DNA of 64,000 bases from CALLPQ01 sp964421675 (GCA_964421675.1 CAYQXV010000004.1:1-64000), one strand, 5' to 3'; shown: positions 18,362 to 27,064, counted from the first letter of the stretch. Translations and numbers: made by a program. Notes: generated by a model not told the origin, from the letters alone.

Positions 18362-18394
18362 TTATCCATTTCCCATCGATGATTATGGGGCTAA

Positions 18395-18496
18395 TCCCAC
18401 GATATAAGGGTGGGAACTATCATACGTCAACTAAATTCGTGGGATTTAGAGTGAATGCTTCAAATTCGTGGGATATCAAAGTGGGTAATCGTGGGA
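18395..18496. promoter_or_regulatory. four-copy TCGTGGGA operator-like array upstream of cysD
   Basis: The 8-bp word TCGTGGGA occurs at 18437-18444, 18466-18473 and 18489-18496 in one orientation, and inverted (TCCCACGA) at 18395-18402. The first two direct copies share the longer context AAATTCGTGGGAT. Start-to-start spacings are 42, 29 and 23 bp. A further degenerate pair, CCCAT at 18372 and ATGGG at 18385, lies nearer the gene. The array fills the 162-bp gap in front of cysD, so it most likely controls cysD-cysNC. Confidence 0.7.
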
Positions 18497-18523
18497 CGCA
18501 CCGCAGAACGGGTATGACAGAGC

Positions 18524-18931
18524 CTAAGCCCCAAGGATAGCCGCGTCGCTTTTCCACCAGCCATTAAGCGACGGCCAGCGCATTTGAGCGTATCCGGCTA
18601 ATACCAGCAATCCGCTCATAATACCGAGATTTTTGATGAAGTTCTGGAGCTCGCTTTCAAGGATCCAGAAGGGATGGATCATCATATTGACCAGAAGGAT
18701 GTAGAGGACGAACCCATAGGCAGCGAGTTTTACATACCGCCCTGACATAAGCGCGAGCCCCCCTATCAGACTGGAGACGCCTGCAAATAGGAGCAAGGAT
18801 TGGGCATAGGGAATGCCTTGCGCGGCCATGAGGTCGAGTTGAGTTTCGGGTGCGATAATCTTGGCAATCCCGGGGACAAAGAAATACAGACCCAAAAGAA
18901 AACGTCCGAGCACGATACTAAAGGATGACAT
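18524..18931 (-). CDS. DoxX family membrane protein
   Basis: A 135-residue four-helix membrane protein of the DoxX family. Family members include a subunit of archaeal thiosulfate:quinone oxidoreductase and of bacterial redox-stress complexes. Features are the N-terminal helix LGRFLLGLYFFVPGIAKI and a later LLVNMMIHPFWI loop. It lies upstream of cysD on the same strand, but the 162-bp gap with its own repeats suggests a separate promoter for cysD. A role in sulfur redox chemistry is suggested only by location. Confidence 0.82.
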   Translation of the reverse strand: MSSFSIVLGRFLLGLYFFVPGIAKIIAPETQLDLMAAQGIPYAQSLLLFAGVSSLIGGLALMSGRYVKLAAYGFVLYILLVNMMIHPFWILESELQNFIKNLGIMSGLLVLAGYAQMRWPSLNGWWKSDAAILGA

Positions 18932-19026
18932 TTGATAGCTTTCTCAAGGCGTTTAATGCGGGTTCGCTTCAATAGTCCGCAATAGCGCCCAATTTAGAAT
19001 GGCTGCAAACGGCGATTAACCGAGAT

Positions 19027-19479
19027 TTAGCGTCTTCGTTTTCGTTTTTCTGGCGCAACCGCTTCCAAGCCCGGAACGATGGTATACAGATCATATCCTG
19101 CACTATTGGCCTGGCGGACAATATCAGAAATCGCTTCGCCTTCGCTCGCTTTCACAAAGGCGCGCAGCATGGTCGACCGGGTGCCGCTACGGCAGAACGC
19201 CAAAACCGGACCTTCTTGTTCAGCCATCACCTTCTTGAAATGTTCGATATGGTGCTTGGTGACACCGCGTCGATCGACGGGGATGCGTTCAAATTTTATA
19301 CCCGCCGCCAGCGCAGCAATTTCAAGAGCGGCATTTTGAGGCTGGTCGGGCTCTTCATCATCAGGCCGATTGGAGATGATCAGCGTGACGCCAAGCTCGG
19401 TTGCTTGGGCAATATCCTTGGCGGTGATTTGCGGGGAGACATAAAAATCACTGGCTAGTGGTATAAATTGGTCGCTCAT
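19027..19479 (-). CDS. TIGR01244/DUF442 protein, phosphatase-like sulfur transferase
   Basis: A 150-residue single-domain protein of the family found fused to metallo-beta-lactamase-type persulfide dioxygenases (Blh) or alone. It has a tyrosine-phosphatase fold with the P-loop FCRSGTRS, giving a reactive cysteine. The N-terminal IPLASDFYVSPQITAKDIAQA and LIISNRPDDEEP are family hallmarks. ATG 19479 is preferred to a frame start at 19524. The family is linked to sulfide/persulfide handling, consistent with the nearby doxX-like, cysD and cysNC genes. Confidence 0.85.
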   Translation of the reverse strand: MSDQFIPLASDFYVSPQITAKDIAQATELGVTLIISNRPDDEEPDQPQNAALEIAALAAGIKFERIPVDRRGVTKHHIEHFKKVMAEQEGPVLAFCRSGTRSTMLRAFVKASEGEAISDIVRQANSAGYDLYTIVPGLEAVAPEKRKRRR

Positions 19480-19701
19480 ATTGGTACTTTTCGTTGGATC
19501 GAGCCCGCTTGTCGATTCGATCAATCATCCTAGCTTTTCTCATTATAGCAGAAATTTACAAACCACAATTCCCCGAGGAAACTTACTGCTTTTGTTACAA
19601 GTCTGGACGAACGGATTCGTGGAAAAGTTGTAATATTCAAGAGTTTCGGTCAATTTGTTAAGCTTATGTGCCCGCAGCGAAAAAAATCGGATGAAGATCA
19701 A

Positions 19702-19723
19702 CTAATTAAGGTCATTTAATTAG
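19702..19723. promoter_or_regulatory. CTAATTAA inverted repeat upstream of the VOC gene
   Basis: CTAATTAA at 19702-19709 is matched by TTAATTAG at 19716-19723, giving an 8-bp perfect dyad with a 6-nt centre, 37 nt before the VOC-family start codon. It could be an operator for that gene. No regulator can be assigned. Confidence 0.35.
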
Positions 19724-19759
19724 AAATATGCAATTCGGACCAAAAACCAGGAGCAGGCC

Positions 19760-20182
19760 ATGAGCATAGCCTTCCATTTAGCAATACCGGTTGATGATTT
19801 GGTCCGCGCCGATCAATTTTATGGCGGCGTACTGGCATGCCCGATGGGGCGACGCAGCGAGGACTGGACCGACTATAATTTTTTCGGCCACCAATTGGTT
19901 GTCCACCTTGTATCAAATTCTGACGCTGTCGATGCGACCAGCGCCGTTGACGGGGACAATGTGCCGGTTCGCCATTTCGGCTTGGTCCTCGACTGGCCCG
20001 CATGGGAGGATATGCAAGCGCGCCTGGAGGCCGCAGGCTGGTCCTATCTGATTGCGCCCAAAATTCGTTTCGCTGGCCAGCCGGGAGAGCAGGGGACATT
20101 TTTTGTCACGGACCCGGCCGGTAACGCCCTTGAGTTCAAGACCTTTCGCGATCCCGATAAATTGTTTGATGCGGGAATTTAA
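19760..20182 (+). CDS. VOC family protein (glyoxalase/dioxygenase fold)
   Basis: A 140-residue vicinal-oxygen-chelate protein. It has two beta-alpha-beta-beta-beta modules: FHLAIPVDDLVRADQFYGGVL at the start, and FFVTDPAGNALEFKTF near the end. His6, the His in VRHFGLVLDW and the Glu in ALEFK are likely metal ligands. VOC proteins include glyoxalases, dioxygenases and antibiotic-binding proteins, and the substrate here is unknown. ATG 19760 is preceded by CCAGGAGCAGG. Confidence 0.88.
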   Translation: MSIAFHLAIPVDDLVRADQFYGGVLACPMGRRSEDWTDYNFFGHQLVVHLVSNSDAVDATSAVDGDNVPVRHFGLVLDWPAWEDMQARLEAAGWSYLIAPKIRFAGQPGEQGTFFVTDPAGNALEFKTFRDPDKLFDAGI

Positions 20183-20219
20183 GCCCAGCCTGTGTTGTGG
20201 GCAGCGTTAGGCGCATTGA

Positions 20220-21959
20220 TTATTGCGCTGCCGCGTCAAAGACCACATGGCCATCGACAATCGTCATCACCGCTTTTGTGGTTAAAATATCGGCTTCGGG
20301 TATCGTCATAATATCATCGGAAAAGACGGTAAAATCTGCGCGTTTGCCAACTTCAATCGTGCCGAGACTGTCTTCCTGAAAGGCCGCATAAGCAGGCCAC
20401 AGGGTGAGCATTTTTAACGCATCTTCCCGGCTTACCGCTTCTTGAGGGTGCCAGTTTGGTCCTTGAAATCCCTCAAGGTCTTTTCGCGCAACAGCGGCAT
20501 AAAACTCTATACGCGGATCGCCCCGTTCCACCGGAGCATCGGACCCGGCGGCAACAATCACCCCGGCATCCATCATGGAGCGCCATGCATAGGCGCCCGC
20601 AAGGCGGTCATCGCCAAGACGGTCCGGGGCAAAATGCAGATCCCCAATCGCATGGGAAGGCTGCATGGAGGCGATCATGCCGAGTTCGGCAAAGCGGGGA
20701 ATATCTTGCGGGCGAACAATTTGTGCATGTTCAATACGAAACCGAGGATCAGCGCCGGGGGATATGCCAGATTGCGCGCGGGCCGCCTCAAACCAGTCAA
20801 GCACAAGGGCATTGCCCTGATCGCCAATGGCATGGGTGTTCACCTGAATATTGGCGTTAAGCGCGCGGGTGAACAGCTCGGTAACTTCACTACTGTCTAT
20901 CAATTGCAAGCCATTTGTGTCGGTTTGATCTTCATAGGGCTCAAACAATAGCGCACCGCGCGAACCAAGCGCACCATCCGTATACAGCTTAATTGCCCGC
21001 GTTGTTATTCTGCCGGTATCATCGAGAAGCGGGCCTTTTTCTTCCAACATGGCAAACCCGCTTGCATCAAGCGAGTTATAAACTCGAATGCCAAGCGCCC
21101 CGTCGCCCGCTAATTTGTGCAATATCTCAACATGGCTTGGATTAACCGACATGCTATGCAGGCCCGTCCATCCGTAGGCGGCATAAACCTCGCCCCCGGT
21201 TTGCAAAATTTTATAAAGCTCATCGCTCGAAGGGCTCGCGCGAAGCTGCAACACCAGCGAGGCAGCATCATCAACCAGAATGCCGGTGGCCCGTCCATTG
21301 CCATCGCGCTCAATGCGCCCGCCCGACGGATCGCTGGTTTGATCGGTAATGCCTGCCATATCGAGCGCTTTTGAATTGGCAACAACTGCATGCCCGTCGG
21401 CCCGTTCTAAAATGACCGGATTGTCGGGCGAAACGGCATCGAGATCATCGCGGTTAGGAAAACGCCCCTCTGGCCATCCGGTTTCAATCCAACCGCGGCC
21501 ATATAAAAGCGTGCCCGCGGATAAGGTCTCAACTTCGCCTTTAATGGTCGCAACCAGCGCGGCCACAGAGGGCGTGCCCTCAAGGTTGAGGATCAGTTCA
21601 CGCTCGCCAATGCCGTCAAGATGGGCGTGGGCATCAACAAAACCGGGATAGAGATTGGCCCCTTTGAGATCGATTGTGCGGGTATTCTCGCCTTCATAGG
21701 GGGATATCTCATCGACGGCGGGGGCAACAGCGACGATTTCGCCGTCAAGAACCGCGATTGCCGCTGCGCGCGGGGCATTATCAACCCCGGTATAAATGCG
21801 CCCGCCGCGGATAATCAGGTCTGCTTTGGGGTTCGCTACCGCGCTTGATGCTGATTTTGTAGAATCAGATGTCGTTGAGGGCTCTTGCTGGGCGCAGGCC
21901 GCCAGACCCAGCGCGCTGCAAATGATGATGGTTTTGAAGAAAATGCGTGATTGATACAT
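20220..21959 (-). CDS. lipoprotein amidohydrolase (YtcJ-like)
   Basis: A 579-residue metal-dependent amidohydrolase of the amidohydrolase_3/YtcJ group, exported as a lipoprotein (SALGLAACAQQ, Cys at about 22). After a Ser-rich linker comes the composite beta sandwich (ADLIIRGGRIYTG) and the metal HxH motif VDAHAHLDG. Later motifs are NTHAIGDQGN and RIEHAQIV, and the metal Asp lies in GSDAPVERGDP. The C-terminal sandwich ends IVDGHVVFDAA. Exported members usually hydrolyse N-acyl or cyclic amides, and the substrate is not readable. Confidence 0.9.
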   Translation of the reverse strand: MYQSRIFFKTIIICSALGLAACAQQEPSTTSDSTKSASSAVANPKADLIIRGGRIYTGVDNAPRAAAIAVLDGEIVAVAPAVDEISPYEGENTRTIDLKGANLYPGFVDAHAHLDGIGERELILNLEGTPSVAALVATIKGEVETLSAGTLLYGRGWIETGWPEGRFPNRDDLDAVSPDNPVILERADGHAVVANSKALDMAGITDQTSDPSGGRIERDGNGRATGILVDDAASLVLQLRASPSSDELYKILQTGGEVYAAYGWTGLHSMSVNPSHVEILHKLAGDGALGIRVYNSLDASGFAMLEEKGPLLDDTGRITTRAIKLYTDGALGSRGALLFEPYEDQTDTNGLQLIDSSEVTELFTRALNANIQVNTHAIGDQGNALVLDWFEAARAQSGISPGADPRFRIEHAQIVRPQDIPRFAELGMIASMQPSHAIGDLHFAPDRLGDDRLAGAYAWRSMMDAGVIVAAGSDAPVERGDPRIEFYAAVARKDLEGFQGPNWHPQEAVSREDALKMLTLWPAYAAFQEDSLGTIEVGKRADFTVFSDDIMTIPEADILTTKAVMTIVDGHVVFDAAAQ

Positions 21960-22105
21960 GCCTTAATGCCCCTCGTTCAACCGGTTTTCCCTATTGTATA
22001 GGCAGGTTTGCCAGCTTGCGACAAGAAACAGGTGGGCTGGATGCAATTTTCCCACTTTCAGAACTTGCATGCGACGTGTGAAAGCGCTATCTCCCGCTTC
22101 CGGAT

Positions 22106-22179
22106 TGGGGCGTCGCCAAGTGGTAAGGCACCGGTTTTTGGTATCGGCATCCCAGGTTCGAATCCTGGCGCCCCAGCCA
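22106..22179 (+). tRNA. tRNA-Gln (anticodon TTG)
   Basis: A complete cloverleaf of 74 nt with encoded CCA. The acceptor stem pairs TGGGGCG (22106-22112) with CGCCCCA (22169-22175). The anticodon stem is CCGGT/ATCGG around the loop TTTTGGT, giving anticodon TTG at 22138-22140. The T-arm contains GGTTCGAATCC. Discriminator G22176 and CCA 22177-22179 follow. The gene stands alone between two minus-strand genes. Confidence 0.97.
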
Positions 22180-22238
22180 ATCCTTTTGACCCATCAATAT
22201 TCCCAAAATATCGGCCCATTTGGGCCAGTAAATACGCG

Positions 22239-23354
22239 TTAGCGCTGGCCGCGCTCTAGGGTCGCATAGAGATTATCCTCGAACGCGCGCCCTGCACGTT
22301 CCCAATTATAGCGCTCCGCCATGGCCCGTGCGTTTTTCGACATTTCCCGCCATTCCTCAGGGGACAGCGCCAAAACGCTTTCAATGGCCGATGAGAATGC
22401 CTCTACACTGCGTTCTTCACATAAGGTACCGGTTTGCGGCGTGACGATTTCCGGTGATGCCCCGGCTCTGGTGGCAACAACAGGGGTATGGCATGCCATC
22501 GCCTCAAGGAGCGGCAATCCAAATCCTTCGTGGTCACTGGATAGGAGCCACACATCACAGGCCGCATAGGCCTCGCAAATGCCCTGCGGTGTCGGGCGCA
22601 ACCGAAAATCGGTTGGCTCGGGAAGGGGAAAGGCAGCTTTTTCGGGATGGGCCCCAAAACTGACAAAGTTTACAGTGGGCAAGCGCGCTCTTAAAGCCTC
22701 AACCGATTGCAACGCCAGGCTGGGGTTTTTAAAGCCCGCGAACGTATATAAATACCCAATCGTTGGAACCGGATTTTTTTCACGCGGCGGCGAAGAAAAC
22801 ACCTCCAGATCAATGCCATTTTCTACAAGCTGGCACCCATCAGCGCCGGTCCGCCCGGAAACCGCGTTGACCTCGTCGCAAAGCCATTGGCATACCCCAA
22901 TGTGATGGAAATCAAGAGAGTAGGTTGCTCTGACCCGTTCAGGGTCGCGCACTGATGGGTAGAGCGGCTCGAAGCCTTGAATGAAATACATTTTCGCGCC
23001 CTTGCTATCGGGCAGGGGGGCGATCCATTCTGCGGTTTGCCACCAGGTTGCAATAATAACATCTGCATCCGGAACGTCTTCAATTCGCGGGCCAACTGGA
23101 CGTTTAATGACGGAAATGGGGATGTCGGCATTTTGAAAATGATCTGTTCGAATATACACTTCGGGCAGTCGGCGTGTGCGCACCAGCGCTCTTGCATAAT
23201 CGCGCATTGATGTTTGATGGGTATCAACCCCGATGACCTGCACGGTATGACCGGCTTGTTTCATCAGTCGCGCTTGCTCGGCGACCACTCGGTCACCGCC
23301 CGATAGGTCAGGATTTGCAACAATAAATGTAATTTTGAGCGGGTTGCGATCCAT
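22239..23354 (-). CDS. glycosyltransferase family 4
   Basis: A 371-residue GT-B fold glycosyltransferase. The N-terminal acceptor domain starts ITFIVANPDLSGGDRVVAEQ, and the donor domain carries the family-4 signature SSDHEGFGLPLLEAMACHTPVV (E-x7-E). RVVAEQARLMKQAGHTV resembles capsule or O-antigen mannosyltransferases. It uses a nucleotide sugar on a lipid-linked oligosaccharide in the cytoplasm. ATG 23354 (MDRNPLK) is preferred to the in-frame ATG at 23414, which lies inside the flippase gene. It is 13 nt downstream of the flippase gene, in one operon. Confidence 0.9.
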   Translation of the reverse strand: MDRNPLKITFIVANPDLSGGDRVVAEQARLMKQAGHTVQVIGVDTHQTSMRDYARALVRTRRLPEVYIRTDHFQNADIPISVIKRPVGPRIEDVPDADVIIATWWQTAEWIAPLPDSKGAKMYFIQGFEPLYPSVRDPERVRATYSLDFHHIGVCQWLCDEVNAVSGRTGADGCQLVENGIDLEVFSSPPREKNPVPTIGYLYTFAGFKNPSLALQSVEALRARLPTVNFVSFGAHPEKAAFPLPEPTDFRLRPTPQGICEAYAACDVWLLSSDHEGFGLPLLEAMACHTPVVATRAGASPEIVTPQTGTLCEERSVEAFSSAIESVLALSPEEWREMSKNARAMAERYNWERAGRAFEDNLYATLERGQR

Positions 23355-23367
23355 GGCGGTAATATTC

Positions 23368-24786
23368 CTAAAACTCAAATTGGGTAGCGATGATAAAGGC
23401 TGCGAGGATGGCAAATATCCCGATAGGGAGTTCGCGCCAAGCTTTAAGCGTTAAAAATCTTTTCGTATACCACCAAGATAGCGGAATGCTGGTGACTTGC
23501 GACAGGGTAAAGAACACAATTGCCGTTCTAACATCTGTAAAGTGTAACATAATCGGTATGCCAACCAAAATAACCAATGCCGGACCAAACGTAACCGTCA
23601 GAAAGTTTCGGCTGCGCCCTTCTGCAAGAATTGTGGTATTTAACAATCGATATGGCAGGAATAAGATAATCACGGAGAGCAGCTTCATATAATCTGCAAC
23701 GCCGCCATACCAGTCAGGATAGAGCAGGCCAAAAGCGAAATCTCCCGCGATCCAGATCGCTGCAAAAATTGCGATGCACAGCCCGTCAAACGCCAGTCGG
23801 AAATTCTCATAGACCTTGGTCAAACCGGCCGGATTTTCTCGCCACACTTCTGATAATGTCGGATAAACGACGCGCTGTTGAATAATATCAACGAGTAAAA
23901 TGGCGACCGTTATCCATGTGGTCGCGATGGCATAAAGACCAAATTGGGTATCGATCATGACCGTACCAAAAATGAACTGGTCGCCGCGCTGGATCAAAAA
24001 ACCCAAAAACGAAGCCAGCAATAGCCATTTTCCGTAATCAAAAATTTCGCGAAAATGGGTGCGGTTAAGACCAAAGCCAATGACGGGGCCTTTTAAAAAT
24101 ACATAGCTGCCAATGACGGACATACTCGATGTAGTCAGCATGCCGGCCAATAGTGAAAATGCACCCGCGCCAAATTTAAACGCAACCAGCATCATGATGA
24201 GCCCGATGATCTGGCTGCCTATCTCTACGAGAATGGGCTGGGTCAATTTTAAATCGCGCTGATAGAGCACCGGCCTGAGTGATAAAAACCCGGTCACGAT
24301 CAACATGATCCCTGCGCCGGCGATAAAAATCGGCAAACGCGTATCCGCAAAAACTGATTTTTCCGGGAACACATTCATCGCCGCTAACATGGCAACCAAG
24401 CCCGCCCCGGCAAACATCACTCCGCCCAAAATCGCCCCGCGCAGCACCTGCAGGGTAAAGGCGGTTTCGAGAAATTTTGGATCATCAATTGATTTGGTCC
24501 GCACAATGCTCTGATTAAGGCCGAGATCAGAAATCATGATCATCAACACCTGCAGCGAGATGGCAATTGCGATCAGACCAAATGCCTCAGGCGTGAGCAG
24601 GCGGGCCATGATCAGATTAGAGGCAAGCCGAAGCACTTGCATGGTCCCAAAGCCAAACAGGGAAACCCCGCCAGAGCGCAGCACCCGGCGCACCAATGGC
24701 TCGCGCACGGGCGGCGTCAGCGGTGTTTGGGCCGTATCTGAGGAAGGCGGGTTTTGGCTCATTGGCTCGGTAATACCTTGGGACAA
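23368..24786 (-). CDS. oligosaccharide flippase (Wzx-like)
   Basis: A multi-pass MATE/MOP-type flippase of 472 residues with about 12-14 hydrophobic segments. It opens with a Pro/Thr-rich cytoplasmic tail and then GGVSLFGFGTMQVLRLASNLIMARLL, typical of polysaccharide biosynthesis transporters. ARLLTPEAFGLIAIAISL and DLGLNQSIV are also characteristic. It should carry an undecaprenyl-linked repeat unit across the inner membrane. The start may be 24786 or the second Met at 24762. The divergent polymerase gene at 25178 is a natural partner. Confidence 0.9.
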   Translation of the reverse strand: MSQGITEPMSQNPPSSDTAQTPLTPPVREPLVRRVLRSGGVSLFGFGTMQVLRLASNLIMARLLTPEAFGLIAIAISLQVLMIMISDLGLNQSIVRTKSIDDPKFLETAFTLQVLRGAILGGVMFAGAGLVAMLAAMNVFPEKSVFADTRLPIFIAGAGIMLIVTGFLSLRPVLYQRDLKLTQPILVEIGSQIIGLIMMLVAFKFGAGAFSLLAGMLTTSSMSVIGSYVFLKGPVIGFGLNRTHFREIFDYGKWLLLASFLGFLIQRGDQFIFGTVMIDTQFGLYAIATTWITVAILLVDIIQQRVVYPTLSEVWRENPAGLTKVYENFRLAFDGLCIAIFAAIWIAGDFAFGLLYPDWYGGVADYMKLLSVIILFLPYRLLNTTILAEGRSRNFLTVTFGPALVILVGIPIMLHFTDVRTAIVFFTLSQVTSIPLSWWYTKRFLTLKAWRELPIGIFAILAAFIIATQFEF

Positions 24787-24901
24787 AGCGGGGTGAGGGA
24801 GGTTATAGGCCTGAGAGGGTAAATCTTTCGCTGCGCATCGCGGTTTATATCGCCCTATTCGCGCAAGCGCGATAGGTGTGAATGGCCATTACGGGCAAGC
24901 T

Positions 24902-25060
24902 AAATTCTCGCCTTAATTCTGGGTTAACTCCTCAGACCATCCGTGGTCTGGCAGCACCGGCCCAATCTAGGCGATACCCGAAGGGAACACAGCAGCCAGA
25001 AAGGGATAGGCCCGACGCTGGGTTGATTGCCAGCCCGGCTAAATGTCGCTAGGAAAACCG
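24902..25060 (+). ncRNA. candidate structured RNA or leader, unidentified
   Basis: The 391-bp gap between the divergent flippase and polymerase genes is GC-richer than expected and has no ORF. It contains a perfect 7-bp hairpin CAGACCA-TCCG-TGGTCTG (24936-24953), a short CCC-GAA-GGG hairpin near 24977, and GCTGG/CCAGC arms near 25018-25035. CTAGGCGA near 24967 could pair with TCGCTAG near 25046. The stretch with GAAGGGAACACAGCAGCC is faintly like a signal recognition particle RNA tip but lacks its conserved GGAA/GGAAGCAGCC arrangement, so I do not call it. It could instead be the 5' leader of the polymerase gene. Confidence 0.35.
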
Positions 25061-25177
25061 GCGCTAATGATCAAGCTGTTAAGGATTTGGAGGCACTCTT
25101 AAGCGAGCGTGCTGACATTGCACCAACACAGTGTATGAGAATTGCTGAGTTTTCGCGTTTCTAGGGAAAAGCTTTCC

Positions 25178-26935
25178 GTGATCAATACCCTCAAGGCCCT
25201 GATTGTCGTTTTGCCCGTCATCATTTTGACGTTCGCAACGGCGCGCTTTGTGTTTGCGCCGATCATTCGCCCTGCGCGTATGGATTTATGGTGCGGGCTG
25301 TTTTCGATTGTCACGATCCTTGGATTTGTTCTGGCTAATTTCTGGTTCATGATCCTGGCGCTTTTGATATTTATGGGCGCGGTTGTTGGGCTGAGGGTCG
25401 AAAAGAACCTGCCGGCTCTCTATGCGCTGCTTATATGTGTTCTGCCGCCCCTTGAAAAAGCCATTCCGGGCTTTGCGGGCATTAATCAGATTTTCCCGAT
25501 CTCGCCGCCGCTCTTACTCTCAATCACCATCCTGATCCCGGCGCTGCTTTACACCAAACAGACCTTTGGCAAGCTTCGCGGAATATATCTGACTGATTTT
25601 TTCATGTTTGCCTTCGTCGTTTTGTCGATGATCCTGGCGTTTCGCGATACCTCCTTTACGGACGGCTTGCGGGCAATCTGGATTGTCGTTCTTTCAGTGT
25701 TTTTGCCATACTTTATTTTCAGTCGCTGGGTCCGCACGATGGATGATCTTCGGGTTGTTGCCGTGGCACTGTTGGTGCCATTGATCGCGATGTCAGTGCT
25801 GGCATTTCTGGAATCGGTGTTGCACTGGCATTTTTATGCGATGCCGTCTGCGAACTGGCATGGTCCGTTTGCCTCGCCCTATTCCTATCGATCGGGCTTT
25901 TTGCGTGCCTATGCCTCGGTGATGGGGCCGATTGAATTTGGCTTTATGCTCATGGTTGTCTTAACGCTGACCTTTGCGCTGCTTGGTCAGAAGGTTTCGA
26001 AAATCATGGCGACGGGGGGCATTGGCGCGATTTTAGGCGCGTTGTTGCTGACATTTTCTCGCGGTCCATGGTTGGGCGCGGTTATCTCAACGGGCATGTA
26101 TGTGGTTTCGGGGCCTAAGGGTATTTCGCGCGGCATGATTGCCGGGGTCGCGGGGCTGATCGCCTTTATCGGATTGGCCATCTCCCCCATGGGCGACAGT
26201 GTGCTTTCGATCCTGCCCTTTTTTGGCGATAATGTTGCCAGTGACACCTTCGATTATCGCGAGCGTCTATGGGAGCTTGGCTGGCGGGTGATTATGCAAA
26301 ACCCGTTATTCGGCTCAACAGACTATCTTGAGACGCCGGAGATGAAATCCCTGATACAGGGGCAGGGGATTGTCGACATCGTTAATAGCTATATCCAGGT
26401 TGCGCTGGATAAAGGGCTTGTGGGTCTGTTCTTGTTTTGCGGAATTTTATTGTCCTCCGCGTTTGCCGCATGGCGGGCCATGCGCTTGACCTTGAAATCA
26501 CGCCCCGCATTATCAGATCTAGCGCGTGCCTTTTTCGCGGCCATGATGGGCGTTCTTGTGGTGATCGGTACGACCAGCTCGATTGCGCAGGTGCCGATTT
26601 TCTATTGGATGTTGGCAGGGCTGAGTGTTGGCGCCCGCAGGCTCGCGGCAACGCCGCAGGAGGCAACCTCGCCCGCGCTGGCCAAGGCGGACGGTGAGGG
26701 CGCGCCGGCACAAAACCCCGCCGCGCAAACCGAAGCCGAGACTGGCGCCAATGCTCACGCCCCAGAACATTCTCTGAAAGCCGCCCAGCAAGCGGCTGAA
26801 TTAGACGGAGAAGCACGCGCCCTTGCCAAGCGTAATGCACAGATGAAAGCGCGCGCAGGACGCGGCACAGGGGGCGTGAGCCCCGACAAATTACCTGCCC
26901 ATTTACGCCAATATGTAAAACCGGACGCTGACTAG
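25178..26935 (+). CDS. O-antigen ligase/polymerase-like membrane protein
   Basis: A 585-residue integral membrane protein with about eleven hydrophobic segments and a large loop, resembling O-antigen ligases (WaaL) and exopolysaccharide polymerases. Key family features are the central LLLTFSRGPWLGA motif (Arg of the active loop) and the periplasmic loop with YRERLWELGWRVIMQNPLFGS. The last 90 or so residues form a Pro/Ala/Glu-rich cytoplasmic tail, longer than usual. GTG 25178 is chosen for its AGGGAA SD, although a TTG at 25142 is in frame. Together with the flippase and glycosyltransferase this forms a Wzy-type assembly set. Confidence 0.85.
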   Translation: MINTLKALIVVLPVIILTFATARFVFAPIIRPARMDLWCGLFSIVTILGFVLANFWFMILALLIFMGAVVGLRVEKNLPALYALLICVLPPLEKAIPGFAGINQIFPISPPLLLSITILIPALLYTKQTFGKLRGIYLTDFFMFAFVVLSMILAFRDTSFTDGLRAIWIVVLSVFLPYFIFSRWVRTMDDLRVVAVALLVPLIAMSVLAFLESVLHWHFYAMPSANWHGPFASPYSYRSGFLRAYASVMGPIEFGFMLMVVLTLTFALLGQKVSKIMATGGIGAILGALLLTFSRGPWLGAVISTGMYVVSGPKGISRGMIAGVAGLIAFIGLAISPMGDSVLSILPFFGDNVASDTFDYRERLWELGWRVIMQNPLFGSTDYLETPEMKSLIQGQGIVDIVNSYIQVALDKGLVGLFLFCGILLSSAFAAWRAMRLTLKSRPALSDLARAFFAAMMGVLVVIGTTSSIAQVPIFYWMLAGLSVGARRLAATPQEATSPALAKADGEGAPAQNPAAQTEAETGANAHAPEHSLKAAQQAAELDGEARALAKRNAQMKARAGRGTGGVSPDKLPAHLRQYVKPDAD

Positions 26936-27017
26936 GCGCGCCCCCACAAGCCAGCGCGATTCCTTTTACACAGATCGCGCAATTTGCTTGATCCCGCCCG
27001 CAAAATCATGATCTAGA

Positions 27018-27064
27018 TAACTACATATGGTATGGCCCACCCGGCCAGCCACAATATAGGTATA
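27018..27064. promoter_or_regulatory. pair of NrdR-box-like sites upstream of nrdB
   Basis: Two 16-bp elements resembling the NrdR consensus acaCwATATaTwGtgt start at 27018 (core CTACATATGGT) and 27049 (core CACAATATA). Their 31-bp spacing matches the three helical turns typical of paired NrdR boxes. The left halves match well and the right halves are degenerate. They lie about 110 nt before the nrdB start, so NrdR repression of nrdB is likely. Confidence 0.55.

Noticed and set aside
24960..25010. Resemblance to the tip of SRP (4.5S) RNA.
   Set aside because: The conserved GGAA tetraloop and GGAAGCAGCC partner are not present in the right arrangement, so the identity is not called.
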